This document shows positions 14,113 through 21,185 of a stretch of DNA of 21,448 bases, one piece after another (position 1 is the stretch's first letter; each line of letters opens with the position of its first letter). A model generated the notes under the pieces. The model saw only the letters and a list, made by a program, of their open reading frames with translations. It had not been told where the DNA came from and did no database searches. Made by a program: the position numbers and the translations under genes. The DNA is from Chloroflexota bacterium (GTDB lineage Bacteria > Chloroflexota > Dehalococcoidia > UBA2979). The stretch lies in NCBI GenBank assembly GCA_009843585.1, contig VYDC01000264.1, positions 1 to 21,448 of the forward strand. Direction: 5' to 3'.

Positions 14113-14855
14113 TCCCCCTTCCCTTCGCGCAGGCGGCGGTCCCCCGTGGCATCGGCCTGGCTGAGTGGCTCGTCGACGTCGACACGTGGCTCGGTCGCGA
14201 CGGCATCCTCAGCTCGGGGCTCGACACGGTCACGCTCTGCGCCGCGGTGATGGGCACCGGGATGCTCATCGCCGTCCCCTCGGCCGCGCTCCTCGCGCAC
14301 TCCCGGCGGGGAGAGCTGACGGCGACCGCGCTGGTGACGCTGGGGCGCGCGGTGCCGACGTTCGCGGTGGCCGCCCTGCTGGTGCCGGTCGCCCTGCGCC
14401 GGGGATGGGGATTCGAGCCGTGGCCGATCTTCATCGCGTTGCTCCTGCTCGCCCTCCCGCCGCTCTACCTCAACACCTACACGGCGATCCGCCACGTCGA
14501 GGGGGGCGTCGTGGACGCGGCGCGGGCGATGGGCATCGGGGAGCGGACCCTCCTGCTCCGGGTGGAGCTCGCGCTCGCCCTGAGCGTCATCTTCACCGGC
14601 ATCCGCGTGGCCGCGGTGCAGGTCGTCGCGACCGAGCCGATTCGCGCCTTCCTTGGCGGTGACGGACTCGGCCGGTATGTTCGCGACGGACTCGGCCAGA
14701 ACAACGACACGCTGATCATCGGCGGGGCGCTGCTGATCGCGGCGCTCGCGGCCACGACCAGCGTGGCCGTGAGCGTGGTCGAGCGGCTGGTCGTGCCACA
14801 CGGCGTGCGCCGGCTCAAGCAGCGGACGGCAGCTCGGAGGGGGAGCGTGGGATGA
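14109..14855 (+). CDS. Quaternary-amine ABC importer permease 2 (OpuCD/ProW type)
   Basis: This 248-residue membrane protein is a paralogue of permease 1. Its EAA loop reads AARAMGIGERTLLLRVELAL, and the block FLGGDGLGRYVRDGLGQNND matches the GxGGLG region of the family. The N-terminal 30 residues (FAQAAVPRGIGLAEW and on) precede the first helix and are longer than in permease 1. ATG 14109 overlaps the previous stop (ATGA), and its own TGA overlaps the start of the binding-protein gene. Unlike the B. subtilis opuC order, the binding protein comes last here. Confidence 0.93.
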   Translation: MIPLPFAQAAVPRGIGLAEWLVDVDTWLGRDGILSSGLDTVTLCAAVMGTGMLIAVPSAALLAHSRRGELTATALVTLGRAVPTFAVAALLVPVALRRGWGFEPWPIFIALLLLALPPLYLNTYTAIRHVEGGVVDAARAMGIGERTLLLRVELALALSVIFTGIRVAAVQVVATEPIRAFLGGDGLGRYVRDGLGQNNDTLIIGGALLIAALAATTSVAVSVVERLVVPHGVRRLKQRTAARRGSVG

Positions 14856-15757
14856 GACGAAGCGCGGGCGTGCTCGTGATCGCCGTCGCGACGGCCATGC
14901 TGGCGGTCGCGGCGTGCGGGGGCGACGACGGGGGAGATGCGGACGGGCCCACGATCCGCATCCGCGGTCAGGACTTCAGCGAGTCGGTCACGATCGCAGA
15001 GGTCTACGGGCAGTTCCTGCGCGGTCGGGGCTACGACGTCGAGCTGCTGACGCCGGCGGGCTTCCGCACCGAGGCGATCGACGGTCTCCGGAACGACGAG
15101 ATCGACCTGATCATCGACTACATCGGCGGCGAGCTGACGGCGCTCGCACCCGACGCGGCGATCGACGCCGCCGACCCCGACGCGATCATCGCGACGATCA
15201 GCCCGATCCACGAGGCGGCGGGCGCGACCGTGCTCGACTACTCCCCGGCGGTGGACGGCGACGCCTTCGTCGTCCGCGGCGACTCCGAGGCGCGAGCGAT
15301 CTCCGACGTCGCCGGCCTGGGCTACGTCTTCGGCGCGGCAGCCGCCTGCTTCGAACGGCCCCAGTGCTTCCTCGGCTACACGAACCCCGACATCTACGGG
15401 ATCGAGTTCGCCGACACGGTCACGATCGAGTTCGGGCCGCTCCTCGGCGAGGCGCTCGCCGCGGGCGTCGTGGACGCCGTCGTCTGGAACACGACCGCTC
15501 CCCAGATCGGGGTGGAGGGCTTCCGGGTGCTCGACGACGACCGCGGCCTCCACCCCGCCCAGAACATCGCGCCCATCATCAGCACCGCCGTTCTGGAGGC
15601 GTGGGGCTCCGGACTCCGCGACGCCCTCAACGAACTCAGCGCCAGCATCACCACGGATGACCTGGTGGCCTGGAACATCGAGACCGACATCGAGCTGCGC
15701 GAGTCGGACGACGTCGCGCGCGAGTGGCTGGAGACGAAGGGGCTGCTCTCGCAGTAG
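14852..15757 (+). CDS. Quaternary-amine ABC importer substrate-binding lipoprotein (OpuCC/OsmF type)
   Basis: The 301-residue protein has a signal peptide with lipobox VAAC near residue 22, followed by a short GGDDGGDADG linker, so it is tethered outside the membrane. The mature part matches OpuAC/OsmF-type binding proteins: IRGQDFSESVTIAEVYGQFL, a turn leading to DLIIDYIGGELTAL, and a second lobe ending at DDVAREWLETKGLL. The aromatic residues that form the cationic cage in this family appear in part (Tyr in DYIGG), but I cannot name the ligand. ATG 14852 overlaps the TGA of permease 2. The low-pI, Asp-rich surface is typical for an extracytoplasmic protein. Confidence 0.92.
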   Translation: MRRSAGVLVIAVATAMLAVAACGGDDGGDADGPTIRIRGQDFSESVTIAEVYGQFLRGRGYDVELLTPAGFRTEAIDGLRNDEIDLIIDYIGGELTALAPDAAIDAADPDAIIATISPIHEAAGATVLDYSPAVDGDAFVVRGDSEARAISDVAGLGYVFGAAAACFERPQCFLGYTNPDIYGIEFADTVTIEFGPLLGEALAAGVVDAVVWNTTAPQIGVEGFRVLDDDRGLHPAQNIAPIISTAVLEAWGSGLRDALNELSASITTDDLVAWNIETDIELRESDDVAREWLETKGLLSQ

Positions 15758-15781
15758 GAGCGGATCGCCGCCCGCCCGCGA

Positions 15782-15839
15782 GGGGGCACGGAACCCCCCG
15801 GCTTCCCGTGAGCCGCGGTCGCGACGGCCGTCGCGGCGG
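15782..15839 (+). terminator. Candidate terminator hairpins after the importer operon
   Basis: GGGGG-cacggaa-CCCCC (15782-15798) is followed by a perfect 16-bp palindrome CGCGACGGCCGTCGCG (15820-15835), whose arms extend to CCGC/GCGG with a three-base bulge (15813-15839). There is no T-run. A regulator-binding site is the alternative for the palindrome. Confidence 0.35.
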
Positions 15840-15961
15840 GGGGCGACGGGTGGGGCTGCGGGCGCGGGGGAGCGAGGGCGGGGCCGGGCGTCGGCGGGCC
15901 CCGCCGCGGGCGGGCCCGGGGCTCGGGGTTCGGCGTCGGGGGGGGCGTCGGTTGGGGGGGT

Positions 15962-15997
15962 CCGGGCGGCTGCGGGCCCCCCCGCGGCAGGGCCCGG
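15962..15997. terminator. Long hairpin, possible bidirectional terminator
   Basis: Nested stems are CCGGGC/GCCCGG outside, CTGC/GCAG in the middle and GGG/CCC inside. They form an imperfect 36-base hairpin that works on both strands between two convergent genes. Confidence 0.45.
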
Positions 15998-16060
15998 ACG
16001 GCCGGGGACACGCCGGCGTCCCCGGCGCCCGACCGCGCCCCCGAGCGGGCCCGGCGCTGG

Positions 16061-16345
16061 CTAGCGCTCCACCTCGACGCCGTTCCAGAAGGCGATGTGG
16101 CCGTCGATGTTGCTGGCGGCCTCCTTGGGCTCCGGGTAGTAGAAGGCGGCATCCTGGTTGCGATCGCCGCCCACCTCGAGGGAGTAGTAGCGGGCCGTCC
16201 CCTTCCAGGGGCAGACGGTCTCCGTGTCGCTCTCCGTGAGGTACTCGCTCGCGACCGAGGAGCGCGGGAAGTAGACGTTCCCCTCGACGATCTCGTACTC
16301 GTCGCTCTCGGCTATCACCGCGCCGTTCCACGTTGCTCGCGCCAT
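16061..16345 (-). CDS. DUF427 domain-containing protein
   Basis: This small protein (94 aa) matches the DUF427 family along its whole length: MARATWNGAVIAESDEYEIV, NVYFPRSSVASEYLTESDTE, then TVCPWKGTARYYSLEVGG and a closing FYYPEPKEAASNIDGHIAFW. The CPWKG block with its preceding Ser/Thr-rich strand is diagnostic. The biochemical role of the family is not settled. ATG 16345 follows GGGGGAG at slightly short spacing. An open frame runs further upstream, but it has no homology. A candidate -10 lies at 16386-16391. Confidence 0.92.
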   Translation of the reverse strand: MARATWNGAVIAESDEYEIVEGNVYFPRSSVASEYLTESDTETVCPWKGTARYYSLEVGGDRNQDAAFYYPEPKEAASNIDGHIAFWNGVEVER

Positions 16346-16385
16346 CTGCTCCCCCGTCTTCCCGCCGCGCCTGATGCGGCAGCTG

Positions 16386-16391
16386 ATTCTA
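16386..16391 (-). promoter_or_regulatory. Candidate -10 element for the DUF427 gene
   Basis: Read on the minus strand this is TAGAAT within GCTGCTAGAATCAG, about 41 bases before the ATG. No clear -35 is seen. The region to 16502 also has to carry the promoter of the divergent nitroreductase gene, which I could not locate. Confidence 0.35.
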
Positions 16392-16502
16392 GCAGCGGCC
16401 GCCGGCCCTTCCCGCCGGCCGCCCGCGTGTTCTCGCTTGCGCCGGCACGGGCGCCGTGCGATGAAGATGGCCCGAGGGGCGATGACGGATGGAGGGTCGC
16501 CC

Positions 16503-17195
16503 GTGAGCAGCACTCCGGCCGACGAGAGGTCCCCGACGTCTCCCGAGAGCGCCGCGGCGAGGATGCCGGTGCCGCTCGGCGAGGCGCTGTACACGCTGCG
16601 GGCGATCCGGCGCTTCCGGCCCGAGCCCCTCCCCGACGAGGCGCTGCGGACGATCCTGGAGGCGGCGACGCGCGCCCCCTCCTGCGGCAACTCGCAGGGC
16701 TGGCGGTTCGTCGTGGTCCGCGACCGCGCGCGGATCGAGGCCTTCGCGCCGCTCTACCGGGAGGCGTGGTGGGCGAAGCGACGGGAGGTCGGCATCCACT
16801 CCGTCGAGGACTTCCCGGCCGGCCACCGCGTCATGCCGCACGCGCACGATCTGGCCGAGCATTTCACGGAGGTCCCGGCGCTGGTGCTGCTCTGCGCCAC
16901 GGAGCGCGGGCCCGACGCCGAGCCGTGCGTCGTCCCTGCGGCGCAGCACCTGCTGCTCGCCGCGCGCGGGCTCGGGATCGGCGGCACGATCACGACGCTC
17001 CATCCGGTCGTCGAGGAGCGCGTGCACGACCTCTTCGGCGTGCCGCCCGGGGCGCAGATCGTCTACTGCATCCCCCTCGGGTACCCGGCGACGCCCTTCG
17101 GCGCGGTGCGCCGGCGGCCTCTCGGCGAGGTCGTCGCCGAGGAGCGCTGGGATGCCCCGGCGCGCTGGGCGGAGGACGCGGCCCGGAGCTCATGA
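16503..17195 (+). CDS. Nitroreductase family protein (FMN-dependent)
   Basis: This 230-residue flavoprotein has the nitroreductase opening TLRAIRRFRPEPLPDEALRT (phosphate-binding RxxRxF), the ATRAPSCGNSQGWRFVVVRD block that binds FMN, and the AAQHLLLAARGLGIGGTITT helix of the dimer interface. Members reduce nitro groups, quinones or enones, or remove halogens from aromatic rings. GTG 16503 is chosen for its GGAGGG site seven bases upstream; ATGs at 16461 and 16482 are also in frame and would add a poorly conserved leader. The TGA overlaps the start of the dehalogenase gene (ATGA), so the two enzymes are co-translated and may act on the same compound. Confidence 0.9.
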   Translation: MSSTPADERSPTSPESAAARMPVPLGEALYTLRAIRRFRPEPLPDEALRTILEAATRAPSCGNSQGWRFVVVRDRARIEAFAPLYREAWWAKRREVGIHSVEDFPAGHRVMPHAHDLAEHFTEVPALVLLCATERGPDAEPCVVPAAQHLLLAARGLGIGGTITTLHPVVEERVHDLFGVPPGAQIVYCIPLGYPATPFGAVRRRPLGEVVAEERWDAPARWAEDAARSS

Positions 17196-18085
17196 CCGGC
17201 ACGCCGGGCACCGGGCGACCCGCCTGGCTCTCCGACGCGATGTTCCCGTTCGAGAGCCGCTTCTTCCACGCGCCCGGCGGGCACCGCATGCACTACATCG
17301 ACGAGGGGACGGGCGCTCCCGTCGTCTTCGTGCACGGGAACCCCTCCTGGTCGTTCGAGTTCCGGCGCCTCGTCGTCGGTCTCCGCGGCGAGTTCCGCTG
17401 CGTCGCCCCCGATCACGTCGGGTTCGGCCTCTCGTCGCGGAGCGACCGCCGCGACGATCACCACCCCCGGGCCCACGCCGAACGCTTCGAGGCGCTGCTC
17501 GACCACCTCGACCTGCGAGACGCGACGCTCTTCCTCACGGACTGGGGCGGCCCGATCGGCCTGGACGTCGCGCGTCGGCGCCCGGAGCGCGTCGCGAGAC
17601 TGGTGATCGCCAACACATGGTGCTGGCCGGTGTCGCGCGACCCGCACTTCGTTATGTTCAGCCTGCTGATGCGGAGTCCGCTGGGGCAGCTCCTCATCCG
17701 CCGGTCCAACGGCTTCGTGAACCGGGTCATGCCCCGCGCCGTCGGCGACCGCGCGTCGCTCACGCCGGAGGCGCTGAGCCACTATCGCCGCGCGCAGCCG
17801 GACCCGGCCGCCCGGGCGGCGAGCGCGGCGCTGCCGGGGCACATAGTCGGCGCAAGCGGCTGGCTCGACTCGATCTGGCGGGAACGAGCCGCCTTCTCGG
17901 AGAAGCCGGCCCTCATCCTCTGGGGGTTGCGCGACATCGCCTTCCGCCGCACGGAGCTCGAGCGCTGGGCGGCGGCCCTGCGGCGCGCCGACGTGCATGA
18001 GTTCGACGACTGCGGGCACTTCCTCGCCGAGGAGGCGCCGGAGCGGATCCTCCCCGTGATGCGCGAGTTCCTGCGCCGCGCGTAG
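17192..18085 (+). CDS. Haloalkane dehalogenase-like alpha/beta hydrolase (subfamily III-type residues)
   Basis: The 297-residue protein has the full haloalkane dehalogenase layout. The oxyanion/halide block is HGNPSWSFEFR (Asn50) and the nucleophile is Asp117 in TDWGGPIGLD with Trp118 next to it. The acid is Asp248 in LILWGLRDIAFR and the base is His276 in DCGHFLAEEAPE. Asp-His-Asp with the acid after strand 7, plus Asn and Trp as halide binders, is the pattern described for HLD-III. The reaction would be hydrolysis of a carbon-halogen bond to an alcohol and halide. A fluoroacetate-type or plain esterase role is less likely given the Asp-Trp pair. ATG 17192 overlaps the nitroreductase stop. 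Confidence 0.85.
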   Translation: MTGTPGTGRPAWLSDAMFPFESRFFHAPGGHRMHYIDEGTGAPVVFVHGNPSWSFEFRRLVVGLRGEFRCVAPDHVGFGLSSRSDRRDDHHPRAHAERFEALLDHLDLRDATLFLTDWGGPIGLDVARRRPERVARLVIANTWCWPVSRDPHFVMFSLLMRSPLGQLLIRRSNGFVNRVMPRAVGDRASLTPEALSHYRRAQPDPAARAASAALPGHIVGASGWLDSIWRERAAFSEKPALILWGLRDIAFRRTELERWAAALRRADVHEFDDCGHFLAEEAPERILPVMREFLRRA

Positions 18086-18095
18086 GCGGCCGGTT

Positions 18096-18113
18096 CCGCC
18101 CGCCCCCGGGCGG
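18096..18113. terminator. Bidirectional hairpin between convergent genes
   Basis: CCGCCCG-cccc-CGGGCGG is a perfect 7-bp stem with a tetraloop in the 32-bp gap between the dehalogenase and MetE-like stops. It can serve both strands. Confidence 0.5.
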
Positions 18114-18117
18114 CCTC

Positions 18118-19209
18118 CTACAGCCCCAGCTCCGTGAGCAGCGCCCGCGACGCGGCGGCGAGCGCACTGATCTTGCGCTGCGCCCTCTCGCGCGGGAGGA
18201 ACCACATCCCGCAGTCCGGCGCCAGGCGCAGCCGCTCCGGCGGCAGCACCTCGAGAGCGGCGCGCGCCCGCGCGATGATGTGCTCGGTGCGCTCCACCGG
18301 CGCCTCCGGCGCCAGGTTCAGGAGACCCAGGATCACCGCCTTCTCACCGGCGTGCTCCAGCACGTCGGGCTCGTGCCCGGGCTGCTCGTACTCGATGCTG
18401 ATCTCATCGACGTCGGAGGCGGCGATCATCCGCATCGCCTCGGCGTAGGCCGGGTTCACGCGCTTGCTGGCGATGTTCTGGGCATAGCCGTAGCAGATGT
18501 GCGCCGCGGTGCGCGCCTCGACGCCGGCGACGGTGCGCGAGAGCGCCTCCGTCGCCCAGTCGCGCACGCGCGACTGGTTGAAGTGGAGCTCGGGGTCGTC
18601 GATCTGGATCAGGTCGGCCCCCGCCGCCGCCAGCGCGCGCACCTCCTGGTTGAGCGCGTCGGCGAGAGCCAGCATCAGCCGCCCCATGTCCCCGTAGTAG
18701 CGGTCGGCGATGCGCACGGCGAGCGTCGCCGGGCCTATCACCGTCACCTTGCTCCGGCGCGAGGTATGGCGGCGCAGGAACTCGAGGTCGGCGACGGAGA
18801 GCGGGCCCTCCCAGCGGATCGGGCCGATCACCGTCGGCCCCATCCGCATCATCCCGGTGCGCAGGCGCGAGACGTCGCGAATGGAGATGTAGTCGGCGAC
18901 GTCGCTCGTGCGCCGCGCCCCCTCCCCGTAGCGGTCGCTCCAGTTCTCGGTGTCGATCCCGCCCAGCCGCATGAAGTAACCGGAGAAGCTCTGCCGCCGC
19001 TGCTCGCCGTCGGTGACGTAGTCGAGCCCGGCCCGCTCCTGGTCGGCGATCGCGAGCAGGACGGCGTCGTCCTGGGCCGCCGGCAGGCGCTCCGGCGGGA
19101 CCCGCCACCACTCGCTCTGATCGATCGCCGTCGGCTTCGAGAGATCGACGAGCCACTGGGGCTTCGCGTAGCTGCCGACGAGCTGCGTGGCGAGAGTGTC
19201 GTACGGCAC
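18118..19209 (-). CDS. MetE-like (cobalamin-independent methionine synthase II family) zinc methyltransferase
   Basis: The protein (363 aa) corresponds to the catalytic C-terminal half of MetE, without the duplicated N-terminal barrel. The zinc ligands of the family are present: His237 and Cys239 in HICYGYA, Glu273 in ISIEYEQPG and Cys333 in APDCGMWFLPRERA. Such stand-alone core MetE proteins move methyl groups between various donors and thiols, and many are uncharacterised. GTG 19209 is preferred because GGAGG lies just upstream; the in-frame ATG at 19224 sits on that ribosome-binding site. The start MPYDTLATQLVGSYAKP matches the family's QxVGSxPRP-type opening. It is the last gene of the nitrilase run, 54 bp after it. 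Confidence 0.88.
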   Translation of the reverse strand: MPYDTLATQLVGSYAKPQWLVDLSKPTAIDQSEWWRVPPERLPAAQDDAVLLAIADQERAGLDYVTDGEQRRQSFSGYFMRLGGIDTENWSDRYGEGARRTSDVADYISIRDVSRLRTGMMRMGPTVIGPIRWEGPLSVADLEFLRRHTSRRSKVTVIGPATLAVRIADRYYGDMGRLMLALADALNQEVRALAAAGADLIQIDDPELHFNQSRVRDWATEALSRTVAGVEARTAAHICYGYAQNIASKRVNPAYAEAMRMIAASDVDEISIEYEQPGHEPDVLEHAGEKAVILGLLNLAPEAPVERTEHIIARARAALEVLPPERLRLAPDCGMWFLPRERAQRKISALAAASRALLTELGL

Positions 19210-19263
19210 GTCTGACCTCCACATTCACGCCGGGCGCGACGCTCTCGCCCGGGCGGGCGCGTC

Positions 19264-20400
19264 CTAGCCTAGGCCCGCCGCGCCGTCACGCGCCCCGTCG
19301 CCGGCGCCGGCGACGAGGGCTCCCGCGCCCGACCCGTCGTGGCCCCCGTCCCGGGCGATCACCGGCGGCGCGCCGCGATCCGCGGGCGAGGCTGCCCCCG
19401 GGCCGCCTCGCGGCTCGCCGGAGGCGGTGAACTCGACCGGGCGCTGCGCGCTGCGATCCACGGTGAGCCGGAAGACGTCGAAGCGGTTGTAGCCGCCGGT
19501 CACGTCGTGGAACTGCTTCTGCTCCACGCAGTCGGCGAGGTCGATGTCGGCGTAGAGGATCCCCTCCTCGTCGCGGAGCGCCTCCGACGCCGGCGCGCCG
19601 TCGGGACCGACGACCAGGGAGACCCCGCGCGGGCTCTCCTCCAGCACGCGCAGCGCCTCGGCCCCGAGCGGCGCCAGCGCCGCCCGGGTCGAGGCGTCGA
19701 GGTAACCCGAGGCGACGACGTTGAAGAGCTTCGCCTCGAAGGCGTGCGCGCCGGCGCGGAGGCGGATGGCCGCCTCCAGGTCGTAGTTGCCGCCGCCCGC
19801 CGGATCCCGCGTGGGCCACGCGGGCGGGTAGCTGGAGACGTGGACCTGCTCCCCCTGGGCCGCGAGCGCGTAGCGGGCGAGCGGGTTCGTGTTCTCGCCG
19901 CAGATCAGCATGCCGAGCCGCCCGGCCGGGCTCTCCACCACGCGCAGCCCGGCGCCGTCCCCCGGCGCCCAGGTCAGCTTCTCGTAGAAGGTCGGCACGA
20001 GCTTGCGATGGTGGTTGAGCACGGAGCCGTCCGGCCCGAGGAGCAGGTTGGCGTTCCAGAGCGTGCCGACGCTCTGCGCCGTGCCCTCGGTGAGGCCGAG
20101 GGAGACGACGACGCCGCGCTCCCTGACGACGCCGGCGATGCGCTCGAGCTCGGGGCCCGGGACGCGCATCGCGTTCCCGGCGAGGCGGCGGAAGTAGTCG
20201 TGCGCCCCGAGCGGCGCCGTCACCGCCGACCAGAGCGGGAAGGCCGGCAGGTAGGACTCGGGGAAGGCGATGAGCCCGGCTCCGCCGCGCGCCGCCTCCT
20301 CGATCAGCGCGCAGGCCTTCTCCACCGAGCGCTCCAGGTCGAGGAAGACCGGCGCGGCGTGTACAGCGGCGACGCGCGGCGTCTCGTAGATCACCGTCAC
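19264..20400 (-). CDS. Nitrilase family carbon-nitrogen hydrolase
   Basis: The protein (378 aa from GTG 20400) carries the nitrilase triad: Glu48 in FPESYLP, Lys133 in HHRKLVPTFYEKLTW and Cys167 in LICGENTNPLARYAL. The CGENTNPL context is that of true nitrilases (nitrile to acid and ammonia) more than amidases, although amidase activity cannot be excluded. Residues 320 to the end form a Gly/Ala/Asp-rich tail that is not part of the fold. A second GTG at 20394 is two codons in. There is no good ribosome-binding site, and a GC hairpin abuts the start. An ABM-type gene lies 73 bp upstream and the MetE-like gene follows. Confidence 0.9.
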   Translation of the reverse strand: MTVIYETPRVAAVHAAPVFLDLERSVEKACALIEEAARGGAGLIAFPESYLPAFPLWSAVTAPLGAHDYFRRLAGNAMRVPGPELERIAGVVRERGVVVSLGLTEGTAQSVGTLWNANLLLGPDGSVLNHHRKLVPTFYEKLTWAPGDGAGLRVVESPAGRLGMLICGENTNPLARYALAAQGEQVHVSSYPPAWPTRDPAGGGNYDLEAAIRLRAGAHAFEAKLFNVVASGYLDASTRAALAPLGAEALRVLEESPRGVSLVVGPDGAPASEALRDEEGILYADIDLADCVEQKQFHDVTGGYNRFDVFRLTVDRSAQRPVEFTASGEPRGGPGAASPADRGAPPVIARDGGHDGSGAGALVAGAGDGARDGAAGLG

Positions 20401-20415
20401 CGGGGGAGGCCCCCG
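20401..20415 (-). promoter_or_regulatory. Hairpin abutting the nitrilase start codon
   Basis: CGGGGG-agg-CCCCCG is a perfect 6-bp stem immediately upstream of GTG 20400, where a ribosome-binding site would be expected. It could limit or tune translation. Confidence 0.35.
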
Positions 20416-20473
20416 GCCGGGCTCGCCGGCGGCGACGCGCGCCGCCCCGGCGACGGGACCGCCGCGGCGGACG

Positions 20474-21181
20474 TCAGGGCGCCGCTCGCCGCTCGGGCCA
20501 TGTCGAGAGCAGCCAGACCCGGTAGCGGGCGACGGTCTCCTCGGCCGCGAGCCCGGCGCGCCCCTGCTCGGCCTCCGACGCCGCGGCCCGCGCGGCGTCG
20601 AGAGCCTCCGGGTCCCGCGCGTGGCGCACCCAGGTGAAGGCGCCGGGATTGCCGAGGTTCTGGAAGCAGCGCATCGCGTAGATGCCGCCCGCCGCGGCGA
20701 ACGCCGCCATCGCCTCACGCTCGGCCGCGACGTAGGCGCGCTCGCTTCCCGGCCGGACGAAGGTGAGCCCGTGGAGCGCGACGCCGAGCTCGTCCCCGTC
20801 GAGCTCGCAGCCGGTCGGCTCCGCCTGGAGGACCTCCTCGAAGAGCGGCCGCCAGTAGCCCGGCGAGAGCGGGCCCACCATCAGGCCGCGCGGGCCCGGG
20901 GCGGTCGACAGCTCCTGCCGGAGCGCCTGGAAGCCCGGGCTGACGCCGAACGCCTCGGAGTGCTGCTGGCTCGCCCACACCTGCATGTGGATGCTGGACT
21001 GGGGATCGTCGATCCCCTTCAGGTAGAGGTTCCAGTACATCCCGGGGCAGTCGTCGCGCTGGAGCAGCGCGTCGTAGGCGCGCTCGTGCTTCCCCACCTC
21101 CTCCGGGTCCCGCAGCACGCGGCTGATGCCCTGAACGCCGAAGAGCGGCGCGTCCCGGTGCGGGCTCGATGCGGCCGGCAC
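20474..21181 (-). CDS. Tandem ABM-type dimeric alpha/beta-barrel protein
   Basis: The 235-residue protein has two ferredoxin-like modules. The first, about residues 14-110, has the pattern of a strand (GVQGISRVL), a helix (EEVGKHERAYDALLQRD) and strands (MYWNLYLKGI, SSIHMQVWAS), then a SPGYWRPL end. The second, about residues 132-230, repeats it (HGLTFVRPGSERAYVAAERE, GGIYAMRCFQNLG, FTWVRHARDPEAL, RYRVWLLSTWP). This resembles ABM/NIPSNAP-type dimeric alpha/beta barrels, here a pseudo-dimer in one chain. Such folds include cofactor-free monooxygenases, heme-degrading enzymes and aldoxime dehydratases. No catalytic residue can be assigned. GTG 21181 follows the stop of the upstream gene by 4 bp. 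The nitrilase follows after 73 bp. Confidence 0.6.
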   Translation of the reverse strand: MPAASSPHRDAPLFGVQGISRVLRDPEEVGKHERAYDALLQRDDCPGMYWNLYLKGIDDPQSSIHMQVWASQQHSEAFGVSPGFQALRQELSTAPGPRGLMVGPLSPGYWRPLFEEVLQAEPTGCELDGDELGVALHGLTFVRPGSERAYVAAEREAMAAFAAAGGIYAMRCFQNLGNPGAFTWVRHARDPEALDAARAAASEAEQGRAGLAAEETVARYRVWLLSTWPERRAAP

Positions 21182-21185
21182 GGCG

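Larger units (their letters stand above)
15758..16060. other. 303-bp non-coding G-rich spacer with G-quadruplex potential
   Basis: No gene is supported here. From 15838 to about 15976 the plus strand carries many runs of three or more G with short loops, including GGG-T-GGGG, GGG-CGC-GGGGG and GGG-C-GGGG-CC-GGG. This satisfies the G-quadruplex pattern several times over. The flanks hold hairpins. It separates the convergent importer operon and DUF427 gene, and the G bias is strongly strand-asymmetric. Confidence 0.6.
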
